DNA from: Streptomyces sp. NBC_01296
GTDB taxonomy: Bacteria; Actinomycetota; Actinomycetes; Streptomycetales; Streptomycetaceae
Assembly (NCBI RefSeq): GCF_035984415.1
Contig: NZ_CP130720.1
Coordinates: 7,440,001 to 7,504,000 of the forward strand
Direction of reading: 5' to 3'
Length of the DNA: 64,000 bases
Shown here: positions 9,452 to 17,077 of the stretch, piece after piece
How positions within the stretch are numbered: position 1 is the stretch's first letter
Layout of the letters: each line of letters starts with the position of its first letter
The notes under the pieces: generated by a model
What the model was told of the DNA's origin: nothing
Database searches by the model: none
What the model saw: only the letters and a program-made list of their open reading frames with translations
Position numbers and translations under genes: made by a program

Positions 9452-9823
9452 CGCGGGTGCTCCTTCGTACGGCTTGGATCCGGCCATCGGCACGACGGCT
9501 GGGCAAGCGTACGGAACCCGATCATTCGTGCACGCGCGCGTTCCCATGCTGATGGGCCCCTGACGGTGTCGCGCGGCCGGCTGCTCCAGTTGGCCGGAGG
9601 GCTGCACTCGAGCCCGAACCCGCCTCCCACCTGCGTAGACGCGCCTCTCCGCGCCCCGTTGCCGCCGGACGCCCGGTCGCGCGGCCGCGACCGGTCTTGA
9701 CGTCTCCTTAACGGCTCTCTAGCGATACCTTGACGGCCGCTCGCGGGGGAGCGGGCGCGGGGCGACGGGTCCGTACGGCCATTTAATCGAGCGCGTGTTC
9801 GAGTGAAGCGTTACGATGGATCC
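9452..9823. other. Divergent intergenic region, APC permease / alkB-like gene
   Basis: Holds the ribosome-binding site and leader of the leftward permease, and the control region of the rightward alkB-like gene. A sigma-70-like pair, TTGACG at 9697 and TAGCGA at 9720 with a 17-base spacer, points rightward. The SOS box and a second -10 element close to the alkB start are listed separately. No small gene was found here. Confidence 0.5.
9787..9802 (+). promoter_or_regulatory. LexA-type SOS box
   Basis: The bases TCGAGC-GCGT-GTTCGA differ from the actinobacterial and Gram-positive LexA consensus TCGAAC-N4-GTTCGA at one position. The site sits where the -35 element should be for a -10 element TACGAT at 9812-9817, so a bound repressor would block the promoter of the alkB-like gene. 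Confidence 0.72.
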
Positions 9824-10459
9824 GTGCGTACGATTTCCGGCCTCCAGGGCTCCCTCTTCGACCAGGGCGACGAGATCCGCCTCGGCCCGCTCTCGGACCT
9901 GCGCCGCACCCCGCTCGGCTCCGGCGCCTGGGTCGACCACCTGCCCGGCTGGCTCTCCGGCGCCGACACGCTGTTCGAGCGGCTGGCCGAGGACGTGCCG
10001 TGGCGGGCCGAACGCCGCCGGATGTACGAGCGCGAGGTCGACGTACCCCGCCTGCTCGCCTTCTACGACGAGGGCGAGCCCCTGCCGCACCCGGCGCTCA
10101 CCGAGGCCCGCGCCGCGCTGACCCGGCACTACGCCGCGGAGCTCGGGGAGCCGTTCGCCACCGCCGGGCTCTGCCTCTACCGCGACGGCCGGGACAGCGT
10201 CGCGTGGCACGGGGACCGGATCGGCCGGTCCGCCACCGAGGACACCATGGTCGCGATCGTGTCGGTCGGCGACCCCCGCGATCTCGTCCTGCGCCCCCGT
10301 GAAGGCGGCCCCACCCTGCTGCGCCTGCCCCTGGGGCACGGCGACCTCGTCGTGATGGGCGGGTCCTGTCAGCGGACCATGGAGCATGCGGTGCCCAAGT
10401 CCACCCGCGCCGTCGGCCCGCGCATCAGCATCCAGTACCGCCCGCGCGGCGTCCGCTGA
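9824..10459 (+). CDS. AlkB-like 2-oxoglutarate/Fe(II) dioxygenase
   Basis: Probable oxidative demethylase of alkylated DNA or RNA bases. In the 211-residue product the AlkB pattern is visible: LCLYRDGRDSVAWHGDR carries the iron ligands His and Asp, MEHAVPKS the second His, and RISIQYRPR the 2-oxoglutarate-binding arginines. I chose the GTG at 9824 since TACGAT ends 6 bases upstream, the spacing of a leaderless transcript, and an SOS box lies just before it. An in-frame GTG at 9803 would begin directly at the SOS box and is less likely. It is monocistronic. LexA control fits a DNA-repair role. Confidence 0.88.
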   Translation: MRTISGLQGSLFDQGDEIRLGPLSDLRRTPLGSGAWVDHLPGWLSGADTLFERLAEDVPWRAERRRMYEREVDVPRLLAFYDEGEPLPHPALTEARAALTRHYAAELGEPFATAGLCLYRDGRDSVAWHGDRIGRSATEDTMVAIVSVGDPRDLVLRPREGGPTLLRLPLGHGDLVVMGGSCQRTMEHAVPKSTRAVGPRISIQYRPRGVR

Positions 10460-10496
10460 GCCGCGGCCGGACGCCTCCCGGCCCGCCGCGCCCGGG

Positions 10497-11816
10497 TCAG
10501 TAGCCGTACACGCTCAGCTCGGTGATGGACGCGAAGACGTGCTCCCACACCGCGGCGCCCGGCTCTTCGGGATCTTCGGACTCCAGGACGTCCGGCTCCA
10601 GCTCCGCCACCTCGCAGCGGAAGGAGCCGTGGCCGCTCTCGCCCGGGTACGGGTCCCAGCACGCCCCCATGAACCGGCGCACGGCCTCCAGGAGGCGCAC
10701 GAACGTCTCCGTGTCCCGGGCGAAGGGGAACGGTCCCTCGCCCTCGCGGACCAGCGACACCGCCCCCGTCTGCGGGTGGAGCAGCACCTGGCCCTCGTCG
10801 GCGTAGCCCAGCTCGAACGTCCCCAGGTGCAGCAGGCCGCCGAAGTCGACGTCGGGCTCCGGGTCCTCGGGCCGCGCGTCCCCGGGCTGCGGCTCCTGCG
10901 GCCCCTCCTCGGTCCAGGCGAGCGCGAACGAGGTCACGCCCGCCGCCCAGTGCCGCGGCAGCCCCACCGTGGTGATCAGCTCCCGGGTGGGGCGGTGCGT
11001 CAGGGCCGCGGGCAGCAGCGCATCCGGTACGCGGACCGTGCAGTCGGCGCCGAACACCGCCTCCACGCGGGCCGCGTCCAACGGCGCCCCGCCGGGCGCC
11101 GGGCCCGCGAACCAGGGCTCGCCCGCGCTCTCGTCCCACGAACCGGTGTCGGCTCCGCCGGTGGGCCAACCGGTCGCCGCCACCGCCTCGTTGCGCTCCA
11201 CCACGAGGATCCCGCGCGCCTCGGCGAGCAGGAAGCGGCCCGCGCCGAGGGGTATCGGCTCCTCCCAGGTGCCGGGGCAGTGCAGGGCCCAGGCGTCCTC
11301 GTCCGGGTCGAAGAGGAGCGGCTCGTCCTGCCCGGCCTCCTCCGTGCGCTCGGTGAACTCCCCGGCGGCGGGCGCCGGTCGCGGTTCGCCGGTGGCCAGG
11401 TCGAACCAGCGCTCCGCGGTCCACAGCGACGAGACCTTCAGCAGGCTCCGGCCGCCCGGCCCGTCGAACACGTCGGCGCAGGCGTCCCCGCTGAGGTTCG
11501 GCTCGGCCCGGAAGGCCCCGACCGGCCGCCACCAGGCCCATACGGTCCGCCACGGCATGCCGGGCTCGGCCGCGGCCACCTGCTCCGCGTACGCGTCGTG
11601 TCCCAGCACCTTCGCGGCGAAGTGCAGCCAGGAGCCGAACTCCGCCCGAGACACCTCGGCCTGCCCGAAAACGGCCTCGGCCTGGGTGAAGACCTCGCGG
11701 CCGACCCCGCCGCCGGCCGAGCCGGGCCACTCCCGCACCCGGGCAGGTCCGGCCTCCAACAGGGCGGCGGGGGAGGAGAACCGGGCGTCAAGATCGTCAA
11801 GAGGCATGCCGCCCAT
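10497..11816 (-). CDS. SUKH-4-like immunity-type protein
   Basis: Acidic cytosolic protein of about 439 residues with no signal or membrane segment. The C-terminal third (GLPRHWAAGV, FELGYADEGQVLLHPQTGAVSLV, then ETFVRLLEAVRRFMGACW) has the pattern of SUKH-superfamily proteins, which often neutralise polymorphic toxins; the N-terminal half has an internal WAWWRP segment I do not recognise. No toxin gene lies beside it, so it may be an orphan or have another role. Either ATG 11816 or ATG 11807 could be the start; neither has a strong ribosome-binding site. Confidence 0.6.
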   Translation of the reverse strand: MGGMPLDDLDARFSSPAALLEAGPARVREWPGSAGGGVGREVFTQAEAVFGQAEVSRAEFGSWLHFAAKVLGHDAYAEQVAAAEPGMPWRTVWAWWRPVGAFRAEPNLSGDACADVFDGPGGRSLLKVSSLWTAERWFDLATGEPRPAPAAGEFTERTEEAGQDEPLLFDPDEDAWALHCPGTWEEPIPLGAGRFLLAEARGILVVERNEAVAATGWPTGGADTGSWDESAGEPWFAGPAPGGAPLDAARVEAVFGADCTVRVPDALLPAALTHRPTRELITTVGLPRHWAAGVTSFALAWTEEGPQEPQPGDARPEDPEPDVDFGGLLHLGTFELGYADEGQVLLHPQTGAVSLVREGEGPFPFARDTETFVRLLEAVRRFMGACWDPYPGESGHGSFRCEVAELEPDVLESEDPEEPGAAVWEHVFASITELSVYGY

Positions 11817-11877
11817 GGTGCCACCGGCCACTGACGGTCCCTGATCCAGGGGATGCCGGGGCCGAGGCGGCCCGCGG

Positions 11878-12207
11878 CTACGCGGTGCCCGGCTCCTTGG
11901 CCGTGACGGGTTCCGCGGACGTGGCACGGCCCGCGCCCGGCCGCACCGCACCCGCCGCCGCGTGCAGGGAGCGCAGCGCCAGCAGCAGCACGCCGATGTC
12001 GTCGAGGTACACCGGGTCCGGGATCAGGTCCACGGGCGAGACGGTGTAGATCACCGCGACCCAGAAGAGCGCCTTGTCGCGCAGCGGGATCCCCGCGTCG
12101 AGCAGCAGGCGCCGCGCCGCGAAGACGCGTACGAGGAGCACACCGGCCGCGACCGCCAGCCCGAGGGCGACGAGCGCGACGACCGTCAGCCAGACCGTTC
12201 CGTCCAT
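11878..12207 (-). CDS. YkvA-family (DUF1232) membrane protein
   Basis: Small protein of 109 residues with one N-terminal membrane helix (residues 6-28) and a second hydrophobic stretch carrying the family signature YTVSPVDLIPDPVYLDDIGVL near residue 54. The biochemical function of the family is not known. The C-terminal tail is short, polar and probably disordered. It is separated by about 60 bases from its neighbours on both sides and looks monocistronic. Confidence 0.8.
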   Translation of the reverse strand: MDGTVWLTVVALVALGLAVAAGVLLVRVFAARRLLLDAGIPLRDKALFWVAVIYTVSPVDLIPDPVYLDDIGVLLLALRSLHAAAGAVRPGAGRATSAEPVTAKEPGTA

Positions 12208-12266
12208 GTCACCCCTCTACCCCGTCAGGTGCCGATATCGGCTTATCCGCCAGGATATCCGCCGTG

Positions 12267-12731
12267 TCATCCGCCGTGCTCGCGCAGCCGGCGGCTGACT
12301 TCGCCCAGCCCGTCGGCGAGCACCTCGAGCTGCTCGGGGGTGAGGACGTCGATCAGTGCCTCCCGGACGGTGGCCACGTGACCGGGCGCGGCCGCCTCCA
12401 GGCGGGCGCTGCCGGCGTCCGTGAGGACGGCGAAGACCCCGCGGACGTCGGAGGGGCAGCTGCGGCGGCGGACCAGGCCCGCCTTCTCCAGCTGGGTGAC
12501 CTGGTAGGTCAGCCCGCTCTTCGAATTGATCAGGCCATTGGCCAGTTCCGTCATCCGCAGCTCGCGGTCCGGAGCCGCGGCGAGCCGCACGAGTATCTCG
12601 TACTGGGGGTGCGAGAGCCCGGAATCGTCCTTGAGCTGCTGGTCGAGACGGCGGTTCACCAGGGCGGATGCGGCCAGGAAGCCGCTCCAGGCGCGCATCT
12701 CGCGCTCGTCCAGCCATCTCGTTTCAGCCAT
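12267..12731 (-). CDS. MarR-family transcriptional regulator
   Basis: Dimeric winged-helix repressor of 154 residues. HPQYEILVRLAAAPDRELRMTELANGLINSKSGLTYQVTQLEKAGLV covers the helix-turn-helix, followed by the wing RRRSCPSDVRGVFAVLTDAG, which has the conserved D-x-R-G. The start is the ATG at 12731; an upstream in-frame TTG at 12758 lies inside an operator-like repeat. Divergent from a doxX gene, with two matching inverted repeats in the shared 116-base region, so it probably controls itself and doxX. Such pairs commonly answer to oxidants or electrophiles; the inducer is unknown. Confidence 0.88.
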   Translation of the reverse strand: MAETRWLDEREMRAWSGFLAASALVNRRLDQQLKDDSGLSHPQYEILVRLAAAPDRELRMTELANGLINSKSGLTYQVTQLEKAGLVRRRSCPSDVRGVFAVLTDAGSARLEAAAPGHVATVREALIDVLTPEQLEVLADGLGEVSRRLREHGG

Positions 12732-12751
12732 GGGCCCAGGGTACACGGGTT

Positions 12752-12766
12752 GTTCCAATTTGAATC
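12752..12766 (+). promoter_or_regulatory. MarR operator candidate 1
   Basis: The inverted repeat GTTC-CAATTT-GAATC lies close to the MarR start. It shares the core TTC-C/G-AATTTGAA with the second site 38 bases away. Confidence 0.6.
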
Positions 12767-12789
12767 AATGGTTAGGGTCGGGGTTGGCG

Positions 12790-12803
12790 GTTCGAATTTG
12801 AAC
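12790..12803 (+). promoter_or_regulatory. MarR operator candidate 2
   Basis: GTTC-GAATTT-GAAC is a perfect GTTC/GAAC inverted repeat with a 6-base spacer, about 45 bases upstream of the doxX start. Spacing to site 1 is close to four helical turns, so the two could bind dimers on the same face. Confidence 0.62.
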
Positions 12804-12847
12804 TACTCCGTCCCCGCCCCGGACCGCCCGACCGGAAGGATCCCCCC

Positions 12848-13405
12848 ATGACCAGCCCCTCCGTCACCGCGACGAAGCCGCAGGCCGCTGCCGTCCCGGC
12901 CGTCCCGCTCGCCCTCTCCACCCCCGCCCACGACGCCGGCCTGCTCCTGCTGCGCGTGGTCCTCGGACTCACCATGGCCGGCCACGGCACCCAGAAGCTC
13001 TTCGGCTGGTTCGGCGGGGGCGGCATCAGCGGCACCGGCCAGTTCTTCACCGCCAGCGGCTACCCGTCGGGCGACGCCATGGCCGTGCTCGCCGGCCTGA
13101 CCGAGACCCTCGGCGGCCTCGGCCTCGTCCTCGGCCTGCTCACCCCGCTCGCCGGAGCCGCCGTCGTCGGCACCATGATCAACGCGATCGCGGTCCACGG
13201 CGCCGGGTCGTTCTTCGCCCCGAAGGGCATCGAGTACGAGCTCCTGCTGACCGTGGGCGCCGCCGCCCTCGCCCTCACCGGCCCCGGCCGGTACGCCGCC
13301 GACCGCTTCCTGCCCGTCCTGCGCAGCCACCGCCTGGCCCACGGCGCCCTCGCCGTCGCCCTCGGCGTGATCATCGCGAGCGCACTGCTCCTCGTACGCA
13401 ACTGA
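12848..13405 (+). CDS. DoxX-family membrane protein
   Basis: Four-helix membrane protein of 185 residues. LLRVVLGLTMAGHGTQKLFGWFGG near residue 37 is the family signature, and MAVLAGLTETLGGLGLVLGLLTPLAG follows. DoxX proteins are linked to thiol and redox stress defence in actinobacteria, sometimes with SodA and a thiosulfate-sulfurtransferase; neither partner is present here. Ribosome-binding site GGAAGGA lies 7-13 bases upstream. The divergent MarR gene is the likely regulator, and a strong hairpin follows the stop. Confidence 0.87.
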   Translation: MTSPSVTATKPQAAAVPAVPLALSTPAHDAGLLLLRVVLGLTMAGHGTQKLFGWFGGGGISGTGQFFTASGYPSGDAMAVLAGLTETLGGLGLVLGLLTPLAGAAVVGTMINAIAVHGAGSFFAPKGIEYELLLTVGAAALALTGPGRYAADRFLPVLRSHRLAHGALAVALGVIIASALLLVRN

Positions 13406-13421
13406 GCCGCGCACACGAGGG

Positions 13422-13453
13422 TGCCCGGGCCCGGGGCTGATTGGGCCCGGGCA
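13422..13453 (+). terminator. GC-rich hairpin between doxX and GH15 gene
   Basis: TGCCCGGGCCC pairs perfectly with GGGCCCGGGCA over 11 bases, with a 10-base loop. It starts 17 bases after the doxX stop and lies before the GH15 start, so it probably ends the doxX transcript. There is no U-run, as is common in high-G+C actinobacteria. Confidence 0.65.
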
Positions 13454-13473
13454 TTCGGGGGAACAGCGCACAA

Positions 13474-15291
13474 ATGACACAACCCATCGAAGACTACGCA
13501 CTCATCGGCGACCTCATGACCAGCGGGCTCGTCGGCCGCGACGGGTCCATCGACTGGCTGTGCCTGCCGCGCTTCGACTCGCCCGCCTGCTTCGCGGCGC
13601 TCCTCGGCGACAAGGAGAACGGCCACTGGCGCATCGCCCCGGCCGGGGCGGCCGAGGGCGCGCGGTGCACCCGCCGCAGCTACGTCGACGGCTCGCTGGT
13701 CCTGGAGTCCTACTGGGACACCCCGGACGGCGGCTCGTTCAAGGTCATCGACTTCATGCCGCAGCGCGACAGCGCACCCGACGTGATCCGGGTCGTCGAG
13801 GGTCTCTCCGGCGAGGCCACCGTACTCAGCGTGCTGCGCCTGCGCTTCGACTACGGGCACGTCGTCCCCTGGGTCCGGCGCGCCGACGGTGACCGGGTCG
13901 CCGTCGCCGGGCCCGACTCCGCGTGGTTCCGCAGCGAGCCGCCCGTGCACACCTGGGGCGAGGCCAACAGCACCCGCTCCGAGTTCACCGTCACCGCCGG
14001 CGAGCGGGTCGCCTTCGTCCTCACCTGGCACCCCTCGCACGAGCCGCGCCCCGAGCCCTGCGACCCGTTCGAGGCGCTGGACCAGGGCCTCTCCGACTGG
14101 CACGAGTGGAGCGCCCAGTGCACCTACGAGGGCCCCTACCGGGAGGCGGTGACCCGCTCCCTGATCACCCTCAAGGCCCTCACGTACGCCCCGACCGGCG
14201 GAATCGCGGCCGCGGCCACGACCTCCCTCCCCGAGGAGCTCGGCGGCGTCCGCAACTGGGACTACCGCTACTGCTGGCTGCGCGACGCCACCCTGACCCT
14301 CGGCTCCCTCCTGGAGACCGGCTTCCTGGACGAGGCCCGCGCCTGGCGCGAATGGCTGCTGCGCGCGGTCGCCGGCGACCCCGCCGACCTCCAGATCATG
14401 TACGGGATCGGCGGCGAGCGGCGGATCCCCGAATTCGACCTGCCGTGGCTGCGCGGTTACGCCGCCTCCGCCCCGGTCCGCGTCGGCAACGCGGCCGTGG
14501 ACCAGCTCCAGCTCGACGTGTACGGGGAGGTCCTCGACTCCCTGTACCTGGCCAGGTCGAGCGGACTGCCCGCGGAGCGGCACGCCTGGCGGATCCAGCT
14601 CGCGATCCTCGACTTCCTGGAGCGCAACTGGCACCGGCCGGACGAGGGCCTGTGGGAGGTGCGCGGGCCGCGCCGGCACTTCGTGCACTCCAAGGTGATG
14701 GCATGGGTCGCCGCGGACCGGGCCGTGCGCACCATGGAGAGCGACTCCTCGCTGCTCGGCGACGTGGAGCGGTGGCGGACCATGCGGGACCAGGTGCACC
14801 ACGACGTGCTCGAGCACGGCTTCGACCCCGTGCGGGGCACCTTCACGCAGTACTACGGCTCCCGCGAGCTGGACGCGGCCACCCTGCTCATCCCGCGCGT
14901 CGGATTCCTGCCGCCCGACGACCCGCGCGTGATCGGCACGGTCGACGCGGTCCGGGCGGAGCTCGGCAGCAGCGGCCTGGTCCGCCGCTACAGCACCGAG
15001 GGCCCCTCGGTGGACGGGCTGCCCGGCGATGAAGGGGCCTTCCTGGCCTGCTCGTTCTGGCTGGCCGACGCGCTCCACATGACCGGGCGCGACAAGGAGG
15101 CGCGGGAGCTGTTCGAGCGGCTGCTGGCCGTACGCAACGACGTGGGGCTCCTCGCGGAGGAGTACGACCCGGTGGCCGGCTGCCAACTCGGCAACTTCCC
15201 CCAGGCGTTCAGCCACGTCGGCCTGGTGAACACGGCCATCACCCTGGGCCGGCCCGCCGTCAAGAGCATCGTCGGGGCCGACGGGAACTGA
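13474..15291 (+). CDS. Glycoside hydrolase family 15 protein (trehalase or glucoamylase type)
   Basis: Cytosolic glucosidase of 605 residues. It has the typical N-terminal segment EDYALIGDLMTSGLVGRDGS, then RNWDYRYCWLRDATLTLGSL in the (alpha/alpha)6 barrel, DEGLWEVRGPRRHF with a candidate general acid Glu, and DEGAFLACSFWLADAL with the candidate base. Proteins of this architecture act as trehalases in mycobacteria and as glucoamylases elsewhere, so the substrate is open. No signal peptide is visible. The start at 13474 has GGGGGAA about 10 bases upstream. It converges with the APC permease gene across 26 bases. Confidence 0.88.
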   Translation: MTQPIEDYALIGDLMTSGLVGRDGSIDWLCLPRFDSPACFAALLGDKENGHWRIAPAGAAEGARCTRRSYVDGSLVLESYWDTPDGGSFKVIDFMPQRDSAPDVIRVVEGLSGEATVLSVLRLRFDYGHVVPWVRRADGDRVAVAGPDSAWFRSEPPVHTWGEANSTRSEFTVTAGERVAFVLTWHPSHEPRPEPCDPFEALDQGLSDWHEWSAQCTYEGPYREAVTRSLITLKALTYAPTGGIAAAATTSLPEELGGVRNWDYRYCWLRDATLTLGSLLETGFLDEARAWREWLLRAVAGDPADLQIMYGIGGERRIPEFDLPWLRGYAASAPVRVGNAAVDQLQLDVYGEVLDSLYLARSSGLPAERHAWRIQLAILDFLERNWHRPDEGLWEVRGPRRHFVHSKVMAWVAADRAVRTMESDSSLLGDVERWRTMRDQVHHDVLEHGFDPVRGTFTQYYGSRELDAATLLIPRVGFLPPDDPRVIGTVDAVRAELGSSGLVRRYSTEGPSVDGLPGDEGAFLACSFWLADALHMTGRDKEARELFERLLAVRNDVGLLAEEYDPVAGCQLGNFPQAFSHVGLVNTAITLGRPAVKSIVGADGN

Positions 15292-15317
15292 TCCCGCCGA
15301 CCCCGCCGAGAAGCGCG

Positions 15318-16724
15318 TCAGACCGCGGCGGACTCGCCGTCCTCCGGGATGCTGACCAGCCAGCGGCTGTCCTGCCGCGGCCGCAGGTACAGCGCCCAGT
15401 ACAGCGTGGCCACGGCGGTGATCCCGCCGGTCCACAGCAGGTACTGGGTCTCCTGCTGGGTCAGGATGTACGCGAGTACGGCGATCAGCACGATCGGCAC
15501 CGCCGGCCACAGCGGCATCCGCCAGGCGGCCACCTCGCGGTGAGCCCCGCGCCGGGCGAACAGCGCGGCCACCGCGACGAGCAGGTACATGCCGGTCACC
15601 GAGACGCCGGTGACTCCGTACAGGGTGTCGAGGTTGACGAAGCACAGGGCCGCGCCCGGAACGCCGACGAGCAGGGTGGCCACCCACGGGGAGCCGAAGC
15701 GGCCCAGCTTGGACAGCGCCTGGTTGACCGGCTCGGGCCAGGCCTTGTCACGGGCGGAGGCGAACAGCACGCGGGAGTTCTGGATCACCATGACGATGCC
15801 GGCGTTGATGATGGCGAGGGCGACGCAGAGGCTGACGAAGGTGCCGACGGCCGAGTTGGACCAGGCGGTCACCATGCCGCCGAGGTCGCCCTCGGTCAGC
15901 GCGGAGAGGTCGGGCGCGCCCACGGTGATGGCGATGACCGGGACCAGGATGACGGCCGTGGAGATGGCGAGGGTGGCGAGGACCGTACGGGCGACGTTGC
16001 GCCGCGGGTTCTCCAGCTCCTCGGAGAGGTAGACGGCGGTCGAGAAGCCCTGGGTGATGAACAGGGCGATGGCGAGCCCGGAGACCACCATCATCGCGGT
16101 CACCGTGGAGGTGCCGCCGCCCTCGGCCGCGACCGTGCCGTGCACCAGCGCGTCGGCGCCGCGCTCGCTGTGCGCGAAGCCCAGTACGGCGACCAGCGCG
16201 GCGGCGATGACCTCGAGCACCAGGAAGATGCCGGTGATCCAGGCGTTTGCCCGCAGATCGAGAAGGCCGGCGAGGGTGGCGAGCAGCATCACGCCGCCGC
16301 CCGCGACCGGGGCCGGTATGTGCACGATCGGCGCGAGGTAGTCGGCCGTACCCATGGCGATCACGGGCGGCACGATCATCACGACCAGCAGGGAGAGGAC
16401 GAACACCAGCCACCCGGCCAGCCGGCCCGCGAGGGTCGACACCATCGCGTACTCGCCGCCGGCGCTGGGGATCAGGGTGCCGAGCTCCGAGTAGCAGAAC
16501 GCGACGCCGATGCAGAGCAGCGAACCGATGGCGATCGTGAGGGCGGTCCACGTGCCGAGACTGGAGAACAGGTCGGGCACGACGACGAACAGGGTCGAAG
16601 CGGGCGTCACGCACGAGAGCGTCAGCAGTGTGCCGCCGACGACGCCGATGGAACGCTTGAGCTTCTGGGGGACGGGCCCGGTGGCGGGCGCGAGGGCCTG
16701 AGGGGCGCTGATCGTTTCAGACAT
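15318..16724 (-). CDS. APC-family amino acid permease
   Basis: Integral membrane transporter of 468 residues with 12 predicted helices. The first helix holds GVVGGTLLTLSCVTPASTLFV and the later ELGTLIPSAGGEYA segment is the classical APC pattern; SEELENPRRNVARTVL follows helix 6. Substrate cannot be read from the sequence; amino acid or polyamine is likely. The message has a long leader, since the nearest upstream gene ends 353 bases away, and a 9-bp inverted repeat sits in that leader or promoter. No ribosome-binding site is obvious at the ATG. Confidence 0.85.
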   Translation of the reverse strand: MSETISAPQALAPATGPVPQKLKRSIGVVGGTLLTLSCVTPASTLFVVVPDLFSSLGTWTALTIAIGSLLCIGVAFCYSELGTLIPSAGGEYAMVSTLAGRLAGWLVFVLSLLVVMIVPPVIAMGTADYLAPIVHIPAPVAGGGVMLLATLAGLLDLRANAWITGIFLVLEVIAAALVAVLGFAHSERGADALVHGTVAAEGGGTSTVTAMMVVSGLAIALFITQGFSTAVYLSEELENPRRNVARTVLATLAISTAVILVPVIAITVGAPDLSALTEGDLGGMVTAWSNSAVGTFVSLCVALAIINAGIVMVIQNSRVLFASARDKAWPEPVNQALSKLGRFGSPWVATLLVGVPGAALCFVNLDTLYGVTGVSVTGMYLLVAVAALFARRGAHREVAAWRMPLWPAVPIVLIAVLAYILTQQETQYLLWTGGITAVATLYWALYLRPRQDSRWLVSIPEDGESAAV

Positions 16725-17077
16725 CGGTGCGGGGTTCCGATCGGCAGGTGCGGTGAGCTGAGGTGCGGGAGCGGTATCGCCTCCGAGGCGGTGGTGAGCA
16801 GAGTGGTTCAGTGGCTCCCGGGCCGACATCGAATCCCTGCGAGATCCGCAGGTCAATAGCAGTTCCCCTGCGGATTCCATCGTCCCGCCGAGCTGCGGCA
16901 GCCCTACGGCGGTGTTAAGACCGCGTAAACGCTGCACAGAGTCCGGGTGCGGGAACCGCAGCGGAGCGCGGGCAAATTTTCTTCCGCTTTGCCGACATGT
17001 GCCCGCGGCGACACCACCTGCCCAAGGAGTGGGCATCCCGCGACGCCGCACGCAGAGCTCCCGCGACGCCTTCCGGG
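16725..17077. other. Leader and promoter region of the APC permease
   Basis: No credible gene is present. The region contains the inverted repeat at 16844-16875 and an AT-rich patch near 16975 (GCAAATTTTCTTCC) unlike the surrounding sequence. The upstream phosphatase gene also points left and ends at 17078, so its transcript may read into this region. Confidence 0.45.
16844..16875 (-). promoter_or_regulatory. Inverted repeat upstream of APC permease
   Basis: ATCCGCAGG (16844-16852) and CCTGCGGAT (16867-16875) form perfect 9-base arms around a 14-base loop. On the transcribed strand the loop contains TTGAC. It lies 120-150 bases upstream of the permease start and could be an operator or an RNA hairpin. 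Confidence 0.5.

Noticed and set aside
9803..9823. Longer N terminus for the AlkB-like protein from GTG 9803
   Set aside because: Would start directly at the SOS box and include the -10 element TACGAT in coding sequence; GTG 9824 fits the promoter better.
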